Source of the DNA: Nemophila menziesii | Lineage: Eukaryota > Streptophyta > Magnoliopsida > Boraginales > Hydrophyllaceae | Direction of reading: 5' to 3' | DNA length: 64,000 nt | Assembly (NCBI GenBank): GCA_029959085.1 | Contig: JARWIR010000031.1 | Span: forward strand, 310,001 to 374,000 | In this document: piece after piece, positions 31,161 to 43,759 of the stretch | How the letters are laid out: every line of letters starts with the position of its first letter | Position numbering within the stretch: the first letter of the stretch is position 1 | The notes under the pieces: generated by a model | The model's database searches: none | Told to the model about the DNA's origin: nothing | Seen by the model: the letters and a program-made list of their open reading frames with translations, nothing else | Made by a program: the position numbers and the translations under genes

Positions 31161-32696
31161 TGAGAGGCTTATGTTTTTTTTTAATAAATTAATTAATTCA
31201 CTAGCATTATTTTGAGAGTTTTTTGGGACTAAATAAAATATTTTTCTCTATTATTTGCTATATGGTATTTTTACTTTTAGTTTTGGACTATTTGCTATTT
31301 ATAAAGATTTTTGTATTTTAGTTTCAGGTACATGCTAGATACAAGGGTCCAAGATAAGGAGAAGAAGTCAAGAGTCAAGAGAAACCCCAAGTCAAAGCGG
31401 AAATTGAGCTTAGAGCCACTGCAGAAAATTAGAGCGTTTACCGGAGAATTCTTGCACCTCAGTGTTTCAGTTTCCACGATTAATTGGTCAGAGTTATGGA
31501 TCTGATTCTTTTTAATTTGGAAAGAGCTTGAAGTGTAGTGTGGAAAGTGGCGGAAGTCAATTCAGAGTTGAGATGAAAAATTTATGCTAAAAACCACTGA
31601 TAGGGTTTGAACCTGAAATATGTTAAGTAAACTGTTTTGTGCTAGTTAAACTTAATTTTGTGTCCATGGAAAGCCCTAATCTGTTTTTCATCTATTATTT
31701 AAGTCTCATAGCAGCCCCTATATAACATTCCATAATTATCCATCAACGTACAACATAATTTACAAGGAGGGGAGCAAGCAAAAGAGCAGGAGGAGAAGAA
31801 AATGAGGGTTGGTCTATGAACCCAACAATTCTTCTCCATCCTATATCCAAATCCTTAAAACCCAAAGAGAAGTTTCAATTTCTTTTGCATTTTAAACATG
31901 AATTTAGTATTAGTTTTCTGTAATTTTTACTTTTCATTCATGAACTAACCTCATTGCTTGAGGATATTATTATAATACATTATGTTTAGCTTTTGATTAT
32001 GTTATTACATTTGGGATATCAGTAGATATTTGATTGAAGTGGGGTTTAATTTATATTTCCATTTTTTTATGTATTTGTATTAAACACTTATGTGCTCTAG
32101 CTAAGTAACATGTAGCTATCGTAATTGACCTAACACCTGGGTAGGGGGCGATATACAGAAATAGTACATAAGCGCCTAGTGCCTTTTATCAGACAATATT
32201 AGCATGCTAGGTAGCCAGCAGGGTAAGAGGGATTTAAGCCTACCCGAAAACCGAGAGGATGAATGAGGTAGAGAGCTAAGTTTGCTTTTGTGGGGACTTA
32301 GATTGAACTAGAATCCTGATTAACGTGAACAAGGACCACTCACCCTTATAAATAACAAAGTTAATTAGTGACAAAATGTATTACTAGCAATTTCCTCAAG
32401 CAATCATCTTATATAGTTTATCTTTTTATTAGTTTAATCTTGTTTCGAGCTTAATCTCATTTGCATTTATTAATAACTACTGAAACCCAAGCACACATCT
32501 TTATTTGAACCATTTACTATATTGTTTGATTACAAACTTCGTGCCTTTACACTATTTTGAAAACCTTGAATCGCAAAAATCCTTGTGAAAAACAATAACC
32601 CTACTTATCATTCTTGCTTACCTACGACATGTACTCTGGGAAGTCGTTTTCCCTATTATTTGTATTCTATTTTATTAACGGGAACGACAAGGGTCA
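31161..32696 (+). repeat. Element 3 5' LTR
   Basis: It aligns with 36541-38010 over its length: 'ggtacatgctagatacaagggtcca' near 31327 pairs with the copy near 36721, and 'gcaagcagaagagcaggagg' is shared. The first 40 bp are degenerate. Confidence 0.88.
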
Positions 32697-32699
32697 AGA

Positions 32700-32717
32700 T
32701 GGCGCTACTGCCAGGGA
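32700..32717 (+). other. Element 3 primer binding site (degenerate)
   Basis: TGGCGCTACTGCCAGGGA, three or four changes from a perfect tRNA-Asp complement, lies 3 bp after the LTR. Confidence 0.7.
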
Positions 32718-32826
32718 TTATTGTTTAGATTTTTGTGTTTTTAATTTTGTGTAGAAGTGTCTAGTTTGTTTTCTGTTTAACTTCATTTTTGTGTTTTTGT
32801 CTCTCTACAGATTTAACAGGTTTTAG

Positions 32827-33600
32827 AATGATGAAAGAAAGTGAGATGCAAACTATGCTTTCTACCTTGGAGGATTATTTGAACCAACTTAACGTGATTG
32901 TTAAGGAGAACTTCTAAGGTAGAAATTCTGAGGTGAAGGTCGTAAACGCACCATATGGTTATTTCATGGAAATCAAGGAAATTTTAAGAATTATTACCAA
33001 GGTAATCATTTCTACCAATCCATCCCAAGTGGGGTCTCGTATCATGGAAATTCATATCAACCTCAATATAAATAGTGTTCCTATCACGCGACACCCCAAC
33101 ATCTATATATGAGTGGACAAGCATATTGGAATTAAGCCCTTCAACCATCGCAATACAGTGGAAATCAAACTCAAATGCCTCTACCACAACATTTACAGGA
33201 AGATTCCTCTAGTGTTTAACTGCACGCATTAGACTCATATAGGATTATGACACAAGAAAATTTGAAATCACACCAAGAAGCATGGAAATCCCAGGATAAG
33301 AAGATGAATGAGAATTCCGCGGCAGCGAAATTGCTTGAAGATGAAGATGAAGAAATAACAAAGCCAAGTGTGGTAGAGTCGAGTGTTGAGATTATGGTTG
33401 AAGAGGTTGAGAAAGATGAGGTTCGAGAACTTCCAAAGCTAAATAGGATGAGGTGATAGTGGAAGATTGGGTTGCTAACAAAGACGAAGACAAAGTGGTT
33501 GAGAAATCGATTGGGGAACTCAAGGTTCAAGAAAAAAGAGAAGTCGATCCACCATAAGAGATGCACCCACCACCATCCCATCGATATTGGAGAAGGAAAT
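32827..33600 (+). pseudogene. Element 3 gag remnant
   Basis: It opens with ATG at 32827-32829 and runs through stops. It has a Tyr/Gln/Asn-rich part near 32990-33190 like the post-zinc-knuckle region of elements 2 and 4, then an acidic K/E-rich frame at 33247-33456. The capsid core and zinc knuckle are missing. It resembles the linker of gag rather than a functional protein. Confidence 0.55.
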
Positions 33601-34090
33601 TAGAACAAGGCTGGTTAAAGATAAATGAGTATTAGAAAAACTGATCAAAATATGCAATGGAAGCAAGATAGTACACCGCGAGAATAAGGCGGAAAGAAGA
33701 GGTCTCTACCCACCACCATTTAAAGATCAAGTGAAGCAAACTTTGGGTGGGAGATTACTTACTTCACTTATCAGATAAAGAGGTGAATTTAAGAGGAGGA
33801 GTACTGCAAGGTCATCAAAGCTATCTTCGTGAAAGCTAACGTGTCGAACTTAACGACGTAATAAATATAAGTGTTTCTTGGGAGACAACCCATGGTTTTA
33901 AAATGATTCCGTAGTTTAATTCTATGTTCTTAGTGTAAATTAGTAAGTTTAAATTAGTGTTTTAGTGTATATTATAGTTAATGAGAAAGCTATATAGTGT
34001 TTTTGATGTACATGTAAGTCAAGGACTGAGTTTGGGGTGAAAGAAGTGCAAAAATTCGTGCTCACAGGTCGAAAATATAGCAGCTTTTTG
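33601..34090 (+). other. Element 3 spacer after gag
   Basis: No ORF. 'gacgtaataaatataagtg...gggagacaaccc' (33853-33892) corresponds to the post-pol word of element 1, although pol itself is gone. 'gagtttggggtgaaag' lies at about 34028. Confidence 0.5.
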
Positions 34091-34497
34091 CAGGGACCCG
34101 CAGTTATCTGCGGTATACCGCATGTCTCCACTGATGACAACATTGAGAAAACTTTGAGAGGTCATAACTTGCTCTCGGGTGTCGGAATTAACTTTTTCTT
34201 AAGCATAAACTGCGTATTTTCTCAAGATTTATCCAATGGAGAAGTCAAAGATGTGCCCACTATAGTCCACACTCAAATTGGATTGAAAGTTTAGAGTTGT
34301 AGCATGATACGTGTGGTATACCGCATGACACCCGCGGTATAAAGCAACCCGAGATGAAGAACTGTGGCGAGTTTTCACGACACGATGTGTATCGCGAGAT
34401 AAAACCGTGCTCACAATATCTCACACTATGAAGGTCAGAGAGTTCGAGAGTCAGAATATACACGCGGTACACCGCAGGAGAGGTGCGGTATACTGTA
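34091..34497 (+). repeat. Palindromic array, element 3 (degenerate)
   Basis: GCGGTATACCGC is perfect at 34109-34122, with variants 'gtggtataccgcatgacacccgcggtata' near 34313 and 'gcggtacaccgcagg...gtgcggtatac' near 34463. Units are spread out and diluted by AT-rich sequence compared with elements 4 to 6. Confidence 0.72.
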
Positions 34498-34907
34498 CAT
34501 AGCCAAAAATAAAGAACATGTTTAAACCTCATCCTCCTTTGACCTAGCCTCCAAACATCTTCTTTCCCAAGTATTTTACCATCATTAGAACTTCGACTAG
34601 AGTTTCACCTACCATGAAAAACACCACCAAATCACCCATATATCATATCTAAAACCATCATTGAATCATTCCAAACAACATAACCAAACAAAATTATTCC
34701 TAAACATCGAGAAATCAAGATTTAAGCCAGAATTCTTCTAAAATTTAATCCTTAAACTTTTTAATTCCTTCTCACCCAAGTGAAATTAAATCACATCCAC
34801 ATAGCAAAACACATTTCTTACACTTTTTACACTCAAAATAATACCTTGTCCACCCACATCAAGGGGTAATTCCAACACAATATAATTTGAGTTGAGGGTG
34901 GAGGGAT
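34498..34907 (+). other. Element 3 leader
   Basis: CA-rich, G-poor stretch ('accaccaaatcaccc', 'catcattgaatc') matching the leaders of the other elements. It ends with 'gagttgagggtgg' just before the degenerate start of the accessory ORF. Confidence 0.45.
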
Positions 34908-35190
34908 ATGACGTGAAGAACAGAGACATTAGTTCATGTGAGGGCGATGAGGAAGAATTAAAGAAATATTTGGGTGAGAACAAGAGGAAAGCAAGCAAAA
35001 AGAATAATCAGAAAGAAGTTAGAAAAGGTAAATGCGAAAGATTTATTGAGTGCTTGGATTGATTGGTATATTGGGTGGTATGCAAGGATAGGTCATGTTG
35101 ATACGAGAAGCGTGGATGTGAGATAAGCACCACATCCTACCTTGGGTGTTGGCAATGCAAGGAAATTGCCTCAAAGAGTATGTTTTCTCA
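34908..35190 (+). pseudogene. Element 3 accessory ORF trace
   Basis: 'atgacgtgaagaacagag' aligns with the M-T-N-R-T start of elements 2 and 4 apart from a base change creating TGA. Beyond that, short frames rich in Lys/Glu and 'gaagaattaaagaaatatttg' remain. Too decayed to tell the short from the long ORF type. Confidence 0.4.
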
Positions 35191-36525
35191 CTTCTATAAC
35201 CTTTCTTTATTTGTATATTAGGTGCTTGTTTTTATTTTATTGAGTCTTTTTCGAGTTGTAGATGCTGCGGGTCACCTTTGAGTTATGGGTTGGGGATCCG
35301 TTGGCCCCCTCCCCACTTTATTTGTTAATGGTTTTTGTGTCTAGAAGTATAATGTAGTGAATGTATCTTAATGGGTTAATGATAGTAAATAGTAGATTTA
35401 TAAACTTGTCTTGTATTTGGTTAAAGGAATTACATGAAATTCATCTTGAAAGTAAAGGAGAGTGTAGTGAGCAATACGATGAAGTTGGTTATATTTTAGG
35501 GAACATGAGATCTAAACTAGCGCATAACCATTTGATGAACGTGCTAGAAGTGATAAAGTAATTAATTTGTGTAGGATAGGACATGATTAAGGCAGTTCTT
35601 TGTTTAGCCCTTTGTACCTTTTAGCTTGCTATCCATTATAATTGTTATATTATCCATCTCAGCCCCCCTCTGTTCCTTTCAAGCCTTTTTATTTAGCCAC
35701 ATTACAAGTCATATTCTTTATATTTATAGGACTTTAATATATGACATGCACTCGAATCGCGATGCTTTGACGTTCGTCTAGAGCTTGAGTTTGGGGTGGT
35801 GGTATTTATAGGAATATGATTTGTTGGGTTCGGCACTTTGTAATTGTGCTTCTTGATCACATTGTTATATACATTGTAACCCTTTTCCGATGGTAGAAGG
35901 AAAAAGAAAGGCATTTGAAACGAAAAAGAAAAATATATATAAAAGAAACAAAATGGCATGACTTCTCACATCAAAGTGGGAATCCTTTAGGTGACATTTA
36001 AAGGTTTATTTTGGGATTATTGGGGATAAGAAATAAGTGCATCAATTAGGATGAGATAAAACATCTTTGAGTGTAAAGCAAGATATAGGGAGACTCATTT
36101 ATAAATAGTGAAGAGAGATCCAAAAGATCACTCTAAATTACCCATATATACGTAGCACACCTTCCCTAAGCCTACATTACAACCTTAAGGACCTTAGGAT
36201 TCTTGACTATACAATTTAGGAGCTTTCACATTATCGATAGTAGTTATATGGACCTTAGAAACTATGTGAGGATTGAGGAACACCCTATCACTACCATTGT
36301 GAACTAATAAAGGATTTAACTTTGCGCATTTCAAAACTACTTTGATCTTGAAATTAATTTATGTGAATTGTATATTTAATTTAGTTGTAAATTGTACTAT
36401 ATCAAACTTTTTAAGATTATTGCTTTAGTTTCATTCACTATTTTTCTATTTCTATCTTCTTTGGAGTGATTGGACTTAGACACTTCTAAACTCCTTTACT
36501 TTTCATTTTGTCGGAACGAAAAAAT
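35191..36525 (+). other. Element 3 3' region
   Basis: Holds 'gagtctttttcgagttgtag' (about 35240), 'gagcttgagtttggggtggtgg' (about 35780) and a degenerate copy of the conserved block near 36080-36140. No gene. Confidence 0.7.
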
Positions 36526-38010
36526 TTGAGTTGGGGGTCTTGATATCTCTCTTTTTGTGATGAATAAATCTATTCACGAGACATTATTTTGTGACTTTAT
36601 TGGGCCTAAGTAAGGGATTTTCCCTATTATTGCTATATGTCACTTTTACTACTAGTTTTGGACTATTTGCTATTTATAGAGATTTTTGTGCTTACTATGT
36701 GTGTTTAGTGTGTAGTTTTAGGTACATGCTTGATACAAAGGTCCAATATGAGGAGAATAAGTCAAATAGTCAAGATAAACCCCAAGTCAAAGCGGAAATT
36801 GAGCTTAGAGTTTAAGTCTCCATGATTAATTGGTTAGATATGGACTTGATTCCTTTTTATTTTTAAAGCGCTTGAAGTCGGTGTCATGTGGCAAGTTACG
36901 GAAGTTAATTCGGATTCGAGATGAAGAAGTTATGCTAAAAAGCGCTGCTAGAGTTCGAACCTAAAATTTGTTAAGTAAAAACAAGTTTGGGTTAGTTAAA
37001 CCTAATTTTGATCCCATGGAATGCCCTTATCCATTTTTCATCTATTATTTAAGCCTCATAGCAGAACCCATATCATTATCCATCATAATCTATAAACGTA
37101 AAACATAATTTAGAAGGAGGGGAGCAAGCAGAAGAGCAGGAGGAGAAGAAAATGACGGGTTGTCTATGAACCTAACTATTCTTCTCCATCCCATATCCAA
37201 ATCTTTTCAACCCAAAGAGTAAATTTCATTTTCTTTCGCTATTTAAACATGAATTAGTATTAATTTTCTGTATTTTTTTACTTTTTATTCATGAACTAAC
37301 TCATTGCTTGAGGGTTTCTATTATATACATCATGTTTAGCTTTTGATTATGTTATTACATTTGGGATATGATTTAGATGTCTAATTTAAGTTGGGTTCAA
37401 TTTATATTTCCATTGTTTATGTATTTGAATTAAATACTCTTTGCTATAGCTAAGTAGCACGTAGCTGTCGTAATTGACCTAACACCTGGGCAGGGGGCGA
37501 TATTACAGAACTAGTACATATGTTCCTAGTGCCTACCCGAAAACCGAGAGGATGAATAAGGTAAAGAGCTAAGTTTTCCCTTGTGGGGAATTAAATTGAA
37601 CTAGAATCCCGATTAATATGAACAAGAACCACTCGCCCTTATAAATAGAAAAATCAATTAGCGACAAAATGTATTACTAGCAATTTCCTCAACCAATCAT
37701 CTCATTTAGTTTATCTTTTTATTATATTTCATTCTAGGTTAATCTTAATTCTAGCTTTATTTGTCTTTATTTTACTCTTAGTTGAATAACTATTTAAAAC
37801 CCAAATAAACATCTTTATTTGAATCATTTACTATTTTGTTAAATTACAAACTCTGTGCCTTTACACTAGTTTGAAAACCTTGAATTGCAATAATCCCTGT
37901 GGAAAACGATAACCCTACTTATCATTCTTTCTTACCTACGATGCGTACTTTGCGGATTCGATTCCCCTATTACTTGTATTCTATTTTATTAACGGGAACG
38001 TTAAAGGTCA
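36526..38010 (+). repeat. Element 3 polypurine tract and 3' LTR
   Basis: Polypurine tract 'ttgagttgggggtct' at 36526-36540, then the LTR from TGATATCTCTCT (36541) to 'gggaacgttaaaggtca' (38010), 1470 bp. Confidence 0.88.
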
Positions 38011-38623
38011 AAGGTCAAGGAAGCAATGGCCTTGACCCTTCCCCAATTTTTATAATTTTGGGGCCCAAAATAATTTTTTTATTAAATATATAGGTTACAA
38101 TATAAGTTTTTTTATTTAAGAAGCCCAATTTTAGTCCAATTTAAAACAAAAGAATAAAAAAGAATTCATACATACTATGTATCAAATGAATATTTAAATA
38201 ATTGTATTGGTCAAATTTTAAAGTAGTTACTCAGCTTATATTTCTATTCTCCAAAAATATCACGGTTTTTATATGTTTGTTTTTTTCTAAATTACTTTTT
38301 AATAAATCGTAGTATTATTTTATAAATTTTATATCTACTGGATTATATTTATTTAATTATTTTATCTTTTAAAATAATCAAATTTTTGATAAAAAAAATT
38401 AATAAATATTTTATTATGAATTTTCTACGGACCTTTTTTTAAAGTTTGATTTCGGCCCCCAAAATATCACGACTGACCCTGATATTAATAGTTTTTTTTT
38501 ATTAAGATGAAACCATGAGATAGAACATTAGTCTTGCATACTATTTGCGAAAGCTATTTGGTTGTCTTTATTTTTTCTAAACACTTATATTAATAAAACA
38601 AAACTATTACATTTTAGTTAGTC
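38011..38623. other. Unassigned AT-rich stretch
   Basis: No gene. 'ccttgacccttcccc..ttttggggccc' near 38030 and 'ttcggcccccaaaatatcacgactgaccctgatatt' near 38450 look like related ends in opposite halves and may mark a small DNA transposon. No TSD was found. Confidence 0.3.
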
Positions 38624-38679
38624 AATCCCTGAAAGGGAAGTGTAAAAAAAAAAAAAAAAAAAATCCCTGAAAAGGAAGT
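38624..38679 (+). repeat. Poly(A) tract between direct repeats
   Basis: Twenty A (38644-38663) lie between 'aatccctgaaagggaagt' (38624-38641) and 'aatccctgaaaaggaagt' (38662-38679), which differ at one position. It looks like a retroposition scar reduced to its tail. Confidence 0.75.
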
Positions 38680-38764
38680 ATCAAGGCTTTAATTTTTTTT
38701 CGAGTTTTGCGGGACTTGGGTTAAGGAAGTCAAAAAAATTGCCTATTGGCATATTTTTTCTCAT

Positions 38765-39142
38765 CTAATCCGCATCCATATTTTTCTCTCGTGTAACGAA
38801 TGAAAATATAGGGTTACAAAATTCAAAAATACAATAAATACTACACACTATGTTTAAAATACATAAATTATAAATTCTAAAGTTGCTAGCTAAAGGCACC
38901 ATCAGCTGCCGATTATCATTCTCTATCTCAGATTTGGTGTCTTTGAAATCTCTAGCCCAAAGACAAGCTTTCAAAACACCAAGTGCTTCAGCCTCAAGCG
39001 CGCTTCCTACTTCAACTTTCCATGCACTACTATTAATAACCCCTCCTTTTTTGTTCATGGAAATACAAGCAATAATGGTTTTATCTTTCGTATATGATGC
39101 ATCACTATTTATTTTATATTGTTTAATAAGAGGAGAGACCAC
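38765..39142 (-). pseudogene. LINE RNase H domain
   Basis: I-N-S-D-A-S-Y, G-G-V-I, A-L-E-A-E-A-L-G-V-L-K-A and E-I-E-N-D-N-R are the D, E and D stations of the RNase H domain at the end of plant L1 ORF2. The last acidic station reads E-N-D. The frame is open over 125 codons, but the rest of the polyprotein is broken. Confidence 0.75.
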
Positions 39143-39660
39143 TTACTACCATTCATAGTGTTTAAGGGGTTTGATGCTTTTGTGTTCCCTTTCACTGGTT
39201 TAGGGACACCATGATTACAAACCTTCCTATCATCCTTCAGATACTCAGTATCGTCATTAGAATGGCTAATAATTCCTTCAATCAGATTACTAAATTCATA
39301 ATTGGAGAGAGATTTCACTTGTTCATCCCACATGGTCAAAAAGCTTTTCTAATAGTGTTTATAGGGTTAGGTAAGAAATTTTTAAATACATAAGTATCCC
39401 TGTCTTTCCAAATTTGCCAAGCCAAAATACAAGCATTTCAGTGAGATACTTTCCTTTCCCACTATCTTTTTCTACAAGTTTAATCACATTGGCCATCCAT
39501 ATATCCACTTTAGAGTACTTATGGTTGCCAGTTATTCAACTTACTGGAGATGAGAACCAAACAACTCCAGTCCAAGGGCATACAAAAAGAATATGTTCAA
39601 TAGTCTCTACCTTTAGTACAAAATTATGTGTAACAACATATTTTCATAAATAAGTTGTTA

Positions 39661-40430
39661 TTAATTTTGTATAGTTTTCCACATAAAGTTTCTAACTTTA
39701 AGGGGGGGGGGGTTCCATATTCCATATAGTTTTCCAAACAGTTGGATCAGTGATATGTGAAGATGAAGAGGATTTATTATCCTTAGCAGATTCTTTTTTA
39801 AGTTTTTCTTGTTTAAGATACTGGTAAGATCTTTCACCGAGTAAATACCATCATTACTCAAGGTCCAATAGGCCGTATCAGTAGCATAAACAAAGGGAAT
39901 AGATGTATTTTAAATTTTTTCATGAAGTGAGGTTGAAAATTTTCCTTAATGATCTTTTGTTCCACATTCTTTCTCACATAATCATAAGGTCACAGACCTT
40001 AGTAATAGTAGGGTTCAGAGCTTTTATAATCTCCTCACTACCCTTAATCCATACACTAGTATGTAGAATAATGTTATTTCTTGATCCTATATTCCATCTT
40101 AAATGAGTATTTATAACATTTCTACTTGCTAGAATGCTTCTTCATCCCTATGAGGAGTTGTTCTCAATTATTGCTTCATTAAAGGAGCAATCAGGGAAGT
40201 ATTTCCCCTTAAGTATTTTATATAGTAAAGAGTTTTGTTTTGTTAAGAGGTTCCAAGCTTGTTTACCTAGGAGAGAATGGTTCATGGGATTCAAATCTCT
40301 AAAACCAAAACCTCCTGTAAGTTTACTATGTGAGATTTTTCCCCATTTTTTTCCAGTGGATACCTTTCTTATATCCCCTTCCCCACCAGAATTGCTAACT
40401 AGGAGGTCATAAGATCATAAATTTTTATAG
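39661..40430 (-). pseudogene. LINE linker and zinc-binding RT-associated region
   Basis: Frame 39861-39661 has S-N-D-G-I-Y-S-V-K-D and N-P-P-P-L-K-V-R-N-F-M-W-K, the pattern of the zinc-binding region after plant LINE RT. Frames up to 40430 carry K-Q-A-W-N-L-L, L-K-G-K-Y-F-P and W-R-S-I, also typical. A 10-G run at about 39704 falls inside it. Confidence 0.7.
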
Positions 40431-41640
40431 GGAGTAGAAAGGATGACATGAAGTAGTCAGGGGATACTTTGTAAAACAGATTTTATAAGTATCTCCTTAC
40501 CTGCATCTGATAAAAATAAATTTTTCTAGTTGGTTATTCTTTTTTAGAGCCCTCTCTACTAGCATATTGAGGTCCTTTACTTTAGATCTCCCACAATCAA
40601 TGGGGAGTCCTAGGTAAGGACCCAAAATATTAGTAATTTTCATATTTAGTCTAGATGCCATAATATATTGAATATGATACAGGGCATTAATTTGACCCTA
40701 CATTTATTCAAATTAAGAGCCAAACCTATAGATAAAGCATATCTATTAATTACATCATTAAAATTGTGAATTTCCTCAATTGTAGCTTTTAGGAAAAATA
40801 CACTATAAATAGCAGATGGGTCATGCTTGGGCATCTTTTGGAAATATTATAAGAGTTGATAGTGTTTGAGTTACTATACAGAAAATAAGGGGTGATAGGG
40901 GGTCCCCCTGCCTAAGGACATTGTTGTAATATAATTTATGATTTTTTACACCATAGAGGGTCAAAACCAAATCTTTTTTGATAAGATATTCAAGATTGTC
41001 CAACTCAACAAATTCATAGGCTTTTTGTATGTCGGCTTTAAGTACAATTTTATAATCTTTATAGGTTCTTTTATTCTTAATATAGTAATAAACTTAATGT
41101 GTTATATAGGAATGTTTTGAATATTTCTATCAGGAATGAAAGCTGACTAATTTTCCTCTATAATAACACATATTAAAGGTTGTAGTCTGTTATAAATGAT
41201 TCGAGCTATAATTTTGTAGATAAAATTAGACACACTGATGGGTCTGTAGTGTTTGATAGTGCCAAGGGATTCAACATTAGGTATAAGCGAGATATAGGTA
41301 TGGTTAATTTCTTCCAAATTTTTATTACTATACCAAAAGTCATTAACAACTTTTATTACTTCAAGTTTGATAGTAGACCAATATTTTTTATAGAAGGAGC
41401 CAGGGTACCATCTGAATAAGGTGCCTTAATAGCACTTAGTTCAAGAGATAGCTTTTTCAAATTCCTTGATTGTAAGGAAATCAAGAAGAGATTTATTCAT
41501 AGAGGAGGTTATGGTTGGTTTAATTAACTCAAGGATGGAATGAAAATCTCTAAGACCCACACTTTGGAATATACTTATAAAGTAATTCATTATATTTTCA
41601 TTCATATCCTTTTGGTTATCCAATTAAACACCTTGATCAT
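40431..41640 (-). pseudogene. LINE reverse transcriptase, broken
   Basis: R-Q-G-D-P-L-S-P-L-I-F-C-I (about 40910), V-I-N-R-Y-A-L-S-I-G-L-A-L-N-L-N-K-C (about 40720) and, upstream, S-L-L-D-F-L-T-I-K-E-F-E-K-A-I (about 41450) place the RT. The F-A-D-D box is not preserved. It cannot be active. Confidence 0.78.
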
Positions 41641-41945
41641 TCATATTTAGTTGTCTTCCATACTTTAAATTACACCACTTATGGATGAATTTGAATTGAC
41701 TTATATTATTTCCAGAAGCTGTTTGCTGGTGAAGGAAATATCATTATTTTGTACTGTAAAACCAATCCATCTGTATATGGTAATTTTAAACTTCAAATGT
41801 TAAATTTAGCATGTGGATTTATCGTGTCTTTTAATAATTATCTAAATACATAGTTGAAAGCACATGTAGGAGTCAAACGTAACATTAACCTGTGTTATAA
41901 GAGAAAATTGGAATTGGTTGAGATTGAAAATTAATATGTGATGTA
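41641..41945. other. Unassigned flank before element 5
   Basis: AT-rich, no ORF; probably decayed LINE sequence at its left end. Nothing else is recognised. Confidence 0.4.
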
Positions 41946-43759
41946 TGGTGTCTCCTTGTGTGTTCAAAATTAACACACCTAAAAAGGCAACACACGTACC
42001 GCAAGTGTACGGGTCGTCCAAGTAATATCCTGTAAACGGGATTTCGATCTAAGGGACGAATTGGATATGACTAAAGTGTTATGCAATAAATGGAAATAGT
42101 TGCTTGAATGACAATTAAAAGTAAATGGACTAAATATTTATTTTGTTTTTGTTTAAGGACTAAAGTGCAAATAAAGTAAAATATTAAACTAACTTAATGC
42201 AAATAATGAGAGGTAAGAAAATAAAATATGAATGGGTGCAAGAAAGAGAATAGTACTTGAGTCACGCTAGGATTTCACCGAAATCAACTTAATTAATGCT
42301 TCTTCTAAGGGTCAAAATAGTAACTAGTAATAGTCGGGATTCTAGATTCTCCTAACCCCCGTCAGGGTGGACTTAGGAGCTATTCTAGGGTGTTACAAAC
42401 CCCGCCAGAGCGATTATTATCCACATTCGAATGTCAAGTTCTCTACCCAATTGGCTATAAGGTTAACTAAGTCCGTCAGGATCAATAATTTCTACCTTAT
42501 GTTTGTTACCTATGTCCGTAATTAAACCCCCCGTCAAGGCTCTCACTTCCCCACCAAAGTGAATAGCTTAATTACTAAATCCTATGTCTAATTGATTAGA
42601 TTAAATATAGTGAAATAATCTTACAATAATAATCAATACTAAATTCCCAATTCAAATTAAATAATAAAATCCCAAATCAGAAAACATTAATCAAATTAAT
42701 TAGGGTTCAACCCATGTAGCGATTCTCAAGCACATAAAAGGTTTAGCTCATAATTGAAAATAAAACTAAGAAAATAAAAGTAAAAGACACCATGTTTAAT
42801 AGAAAGAAAATTAAATAAAACCTAATTAAGAGGTTGGGTTTGGCTGAAATTTGGAGAAGATGAATTTCTCTAGCTCTTAGCTTTCTTCCTTCCTTGCTTC
42901 TGACTTGTGGAAATTGAATGTTATGATGTAATTATATGAAGTGTATGAAAAGAGGAGGCTAAGGGGTGTATTTATAGGCGTTAGGAAACCCTAATTCGTT
43001 TTTTACTTGGAGTGGAGGACAAGTTAAGAACCCTTTAATTCGCAACCCTAAAGTATAGGAAAGGTAAGATTCTGTTGTTGATTTGTTTTGGTCATATGAT
43101 ATCTCCTTCAATACTTATCCGTTTGACGCGTTCTTTATATCAAAATCACTTATATCGGAAAGCTCTATCCATTGGTCCAAACCATTCTCCCAAATTCCTA
43201 GCCAATATTGAGTTATGAGCTCGTCTTTGAACGTGGCCAGAATTTCAGATTTATTTGACAACTTTATTTTTTCCTTCTTTGCATATTTCCTTCCTTAATC
43301 TTCCAATTTCCATGTATATCTTCTTTCCTTTACTTCTTAGACTTGACCCGGTCTCTAATTAATTAGCATATATCTTTAAAGCTTCACAATGAATAAATAA
43401 TTAAACCGCATATGCTTTATAAATTAATAAATCATTGAATCAAGACTAGAAATAAGAAAGTGCACTCTAAAATTAGAAACTCGAATAAAATACTTCCTAA
43501 CATGCTAAAAATAATCTAAGACTTTAATTCTCACGTCTCCACCTTGTATTGGTTTCCCATGAAATTCAATAACCTACTAACTTTGCACTAAAAATAACCA
43601 AATTAATGCACAAAAGGTCTAAAAATGCAAATAGTCTAATTCCAAAGGGAGAGAATGCAATATGACGAACTAAGCCTAAAAGTCTATCTAATAAGTCAAA
43701 TATTCACCTAAAATGATGTCTCTTAAGGGTTAATATTTAGAACAAATAGGGAGACATCA
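41946..43759 (-). repeat. Element 5 3' LTR
   Basis: It runs from the PPT-adjacent end (43759, 'gagacatca') to TGGTGTCTCC (41946). It is the same LTR family as 57016-58788 and the solo LTR 61983-63949: 'ccgcaagtgtacgg' near the end, 'ccgtcaggg' words and 'aagggtgtatttatagg' (TATA, about 42965) are shared. Confidence 0.85.

Larger units (their letters stand above)
31161..38010 (+). mobile_element. Element 3: old Athila-like element without pol
   Basis: Two diverged LTRs (31161-32696 and 36541-38010) enclose a tRNA-Asp type primer site, a gag remnant, a post-gag spacer, a palindrome array, an accessory-ORF trace, the conserved 3' region and a polypurine tract. No protease, RT, RNase H or integrase motif was found. 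The 5' LTR end is degenerate and no TSD is clear. Many differences between the LTRs make it the oldest of the group here. Confidence 0.85.
38680..41640 (-). mobile_element. L1-type LINE, broken 3' half
   Basis: On the minus strand from 41640 downward: RT fingers and palm, a linker, a zinc-finger-like RT-associated domain, then an RNase H, the usual order of plant L1 ORF2 3' halves. Numerous stops and frameshifts. The endonuclease is not present upstream. Confidence 0.82.

Noticed and set aside
35361..35561. ORF in the 3' region of element 3
   Set aside because: Lies in a conserved non-coding part whose equivalents in other elements are not open.
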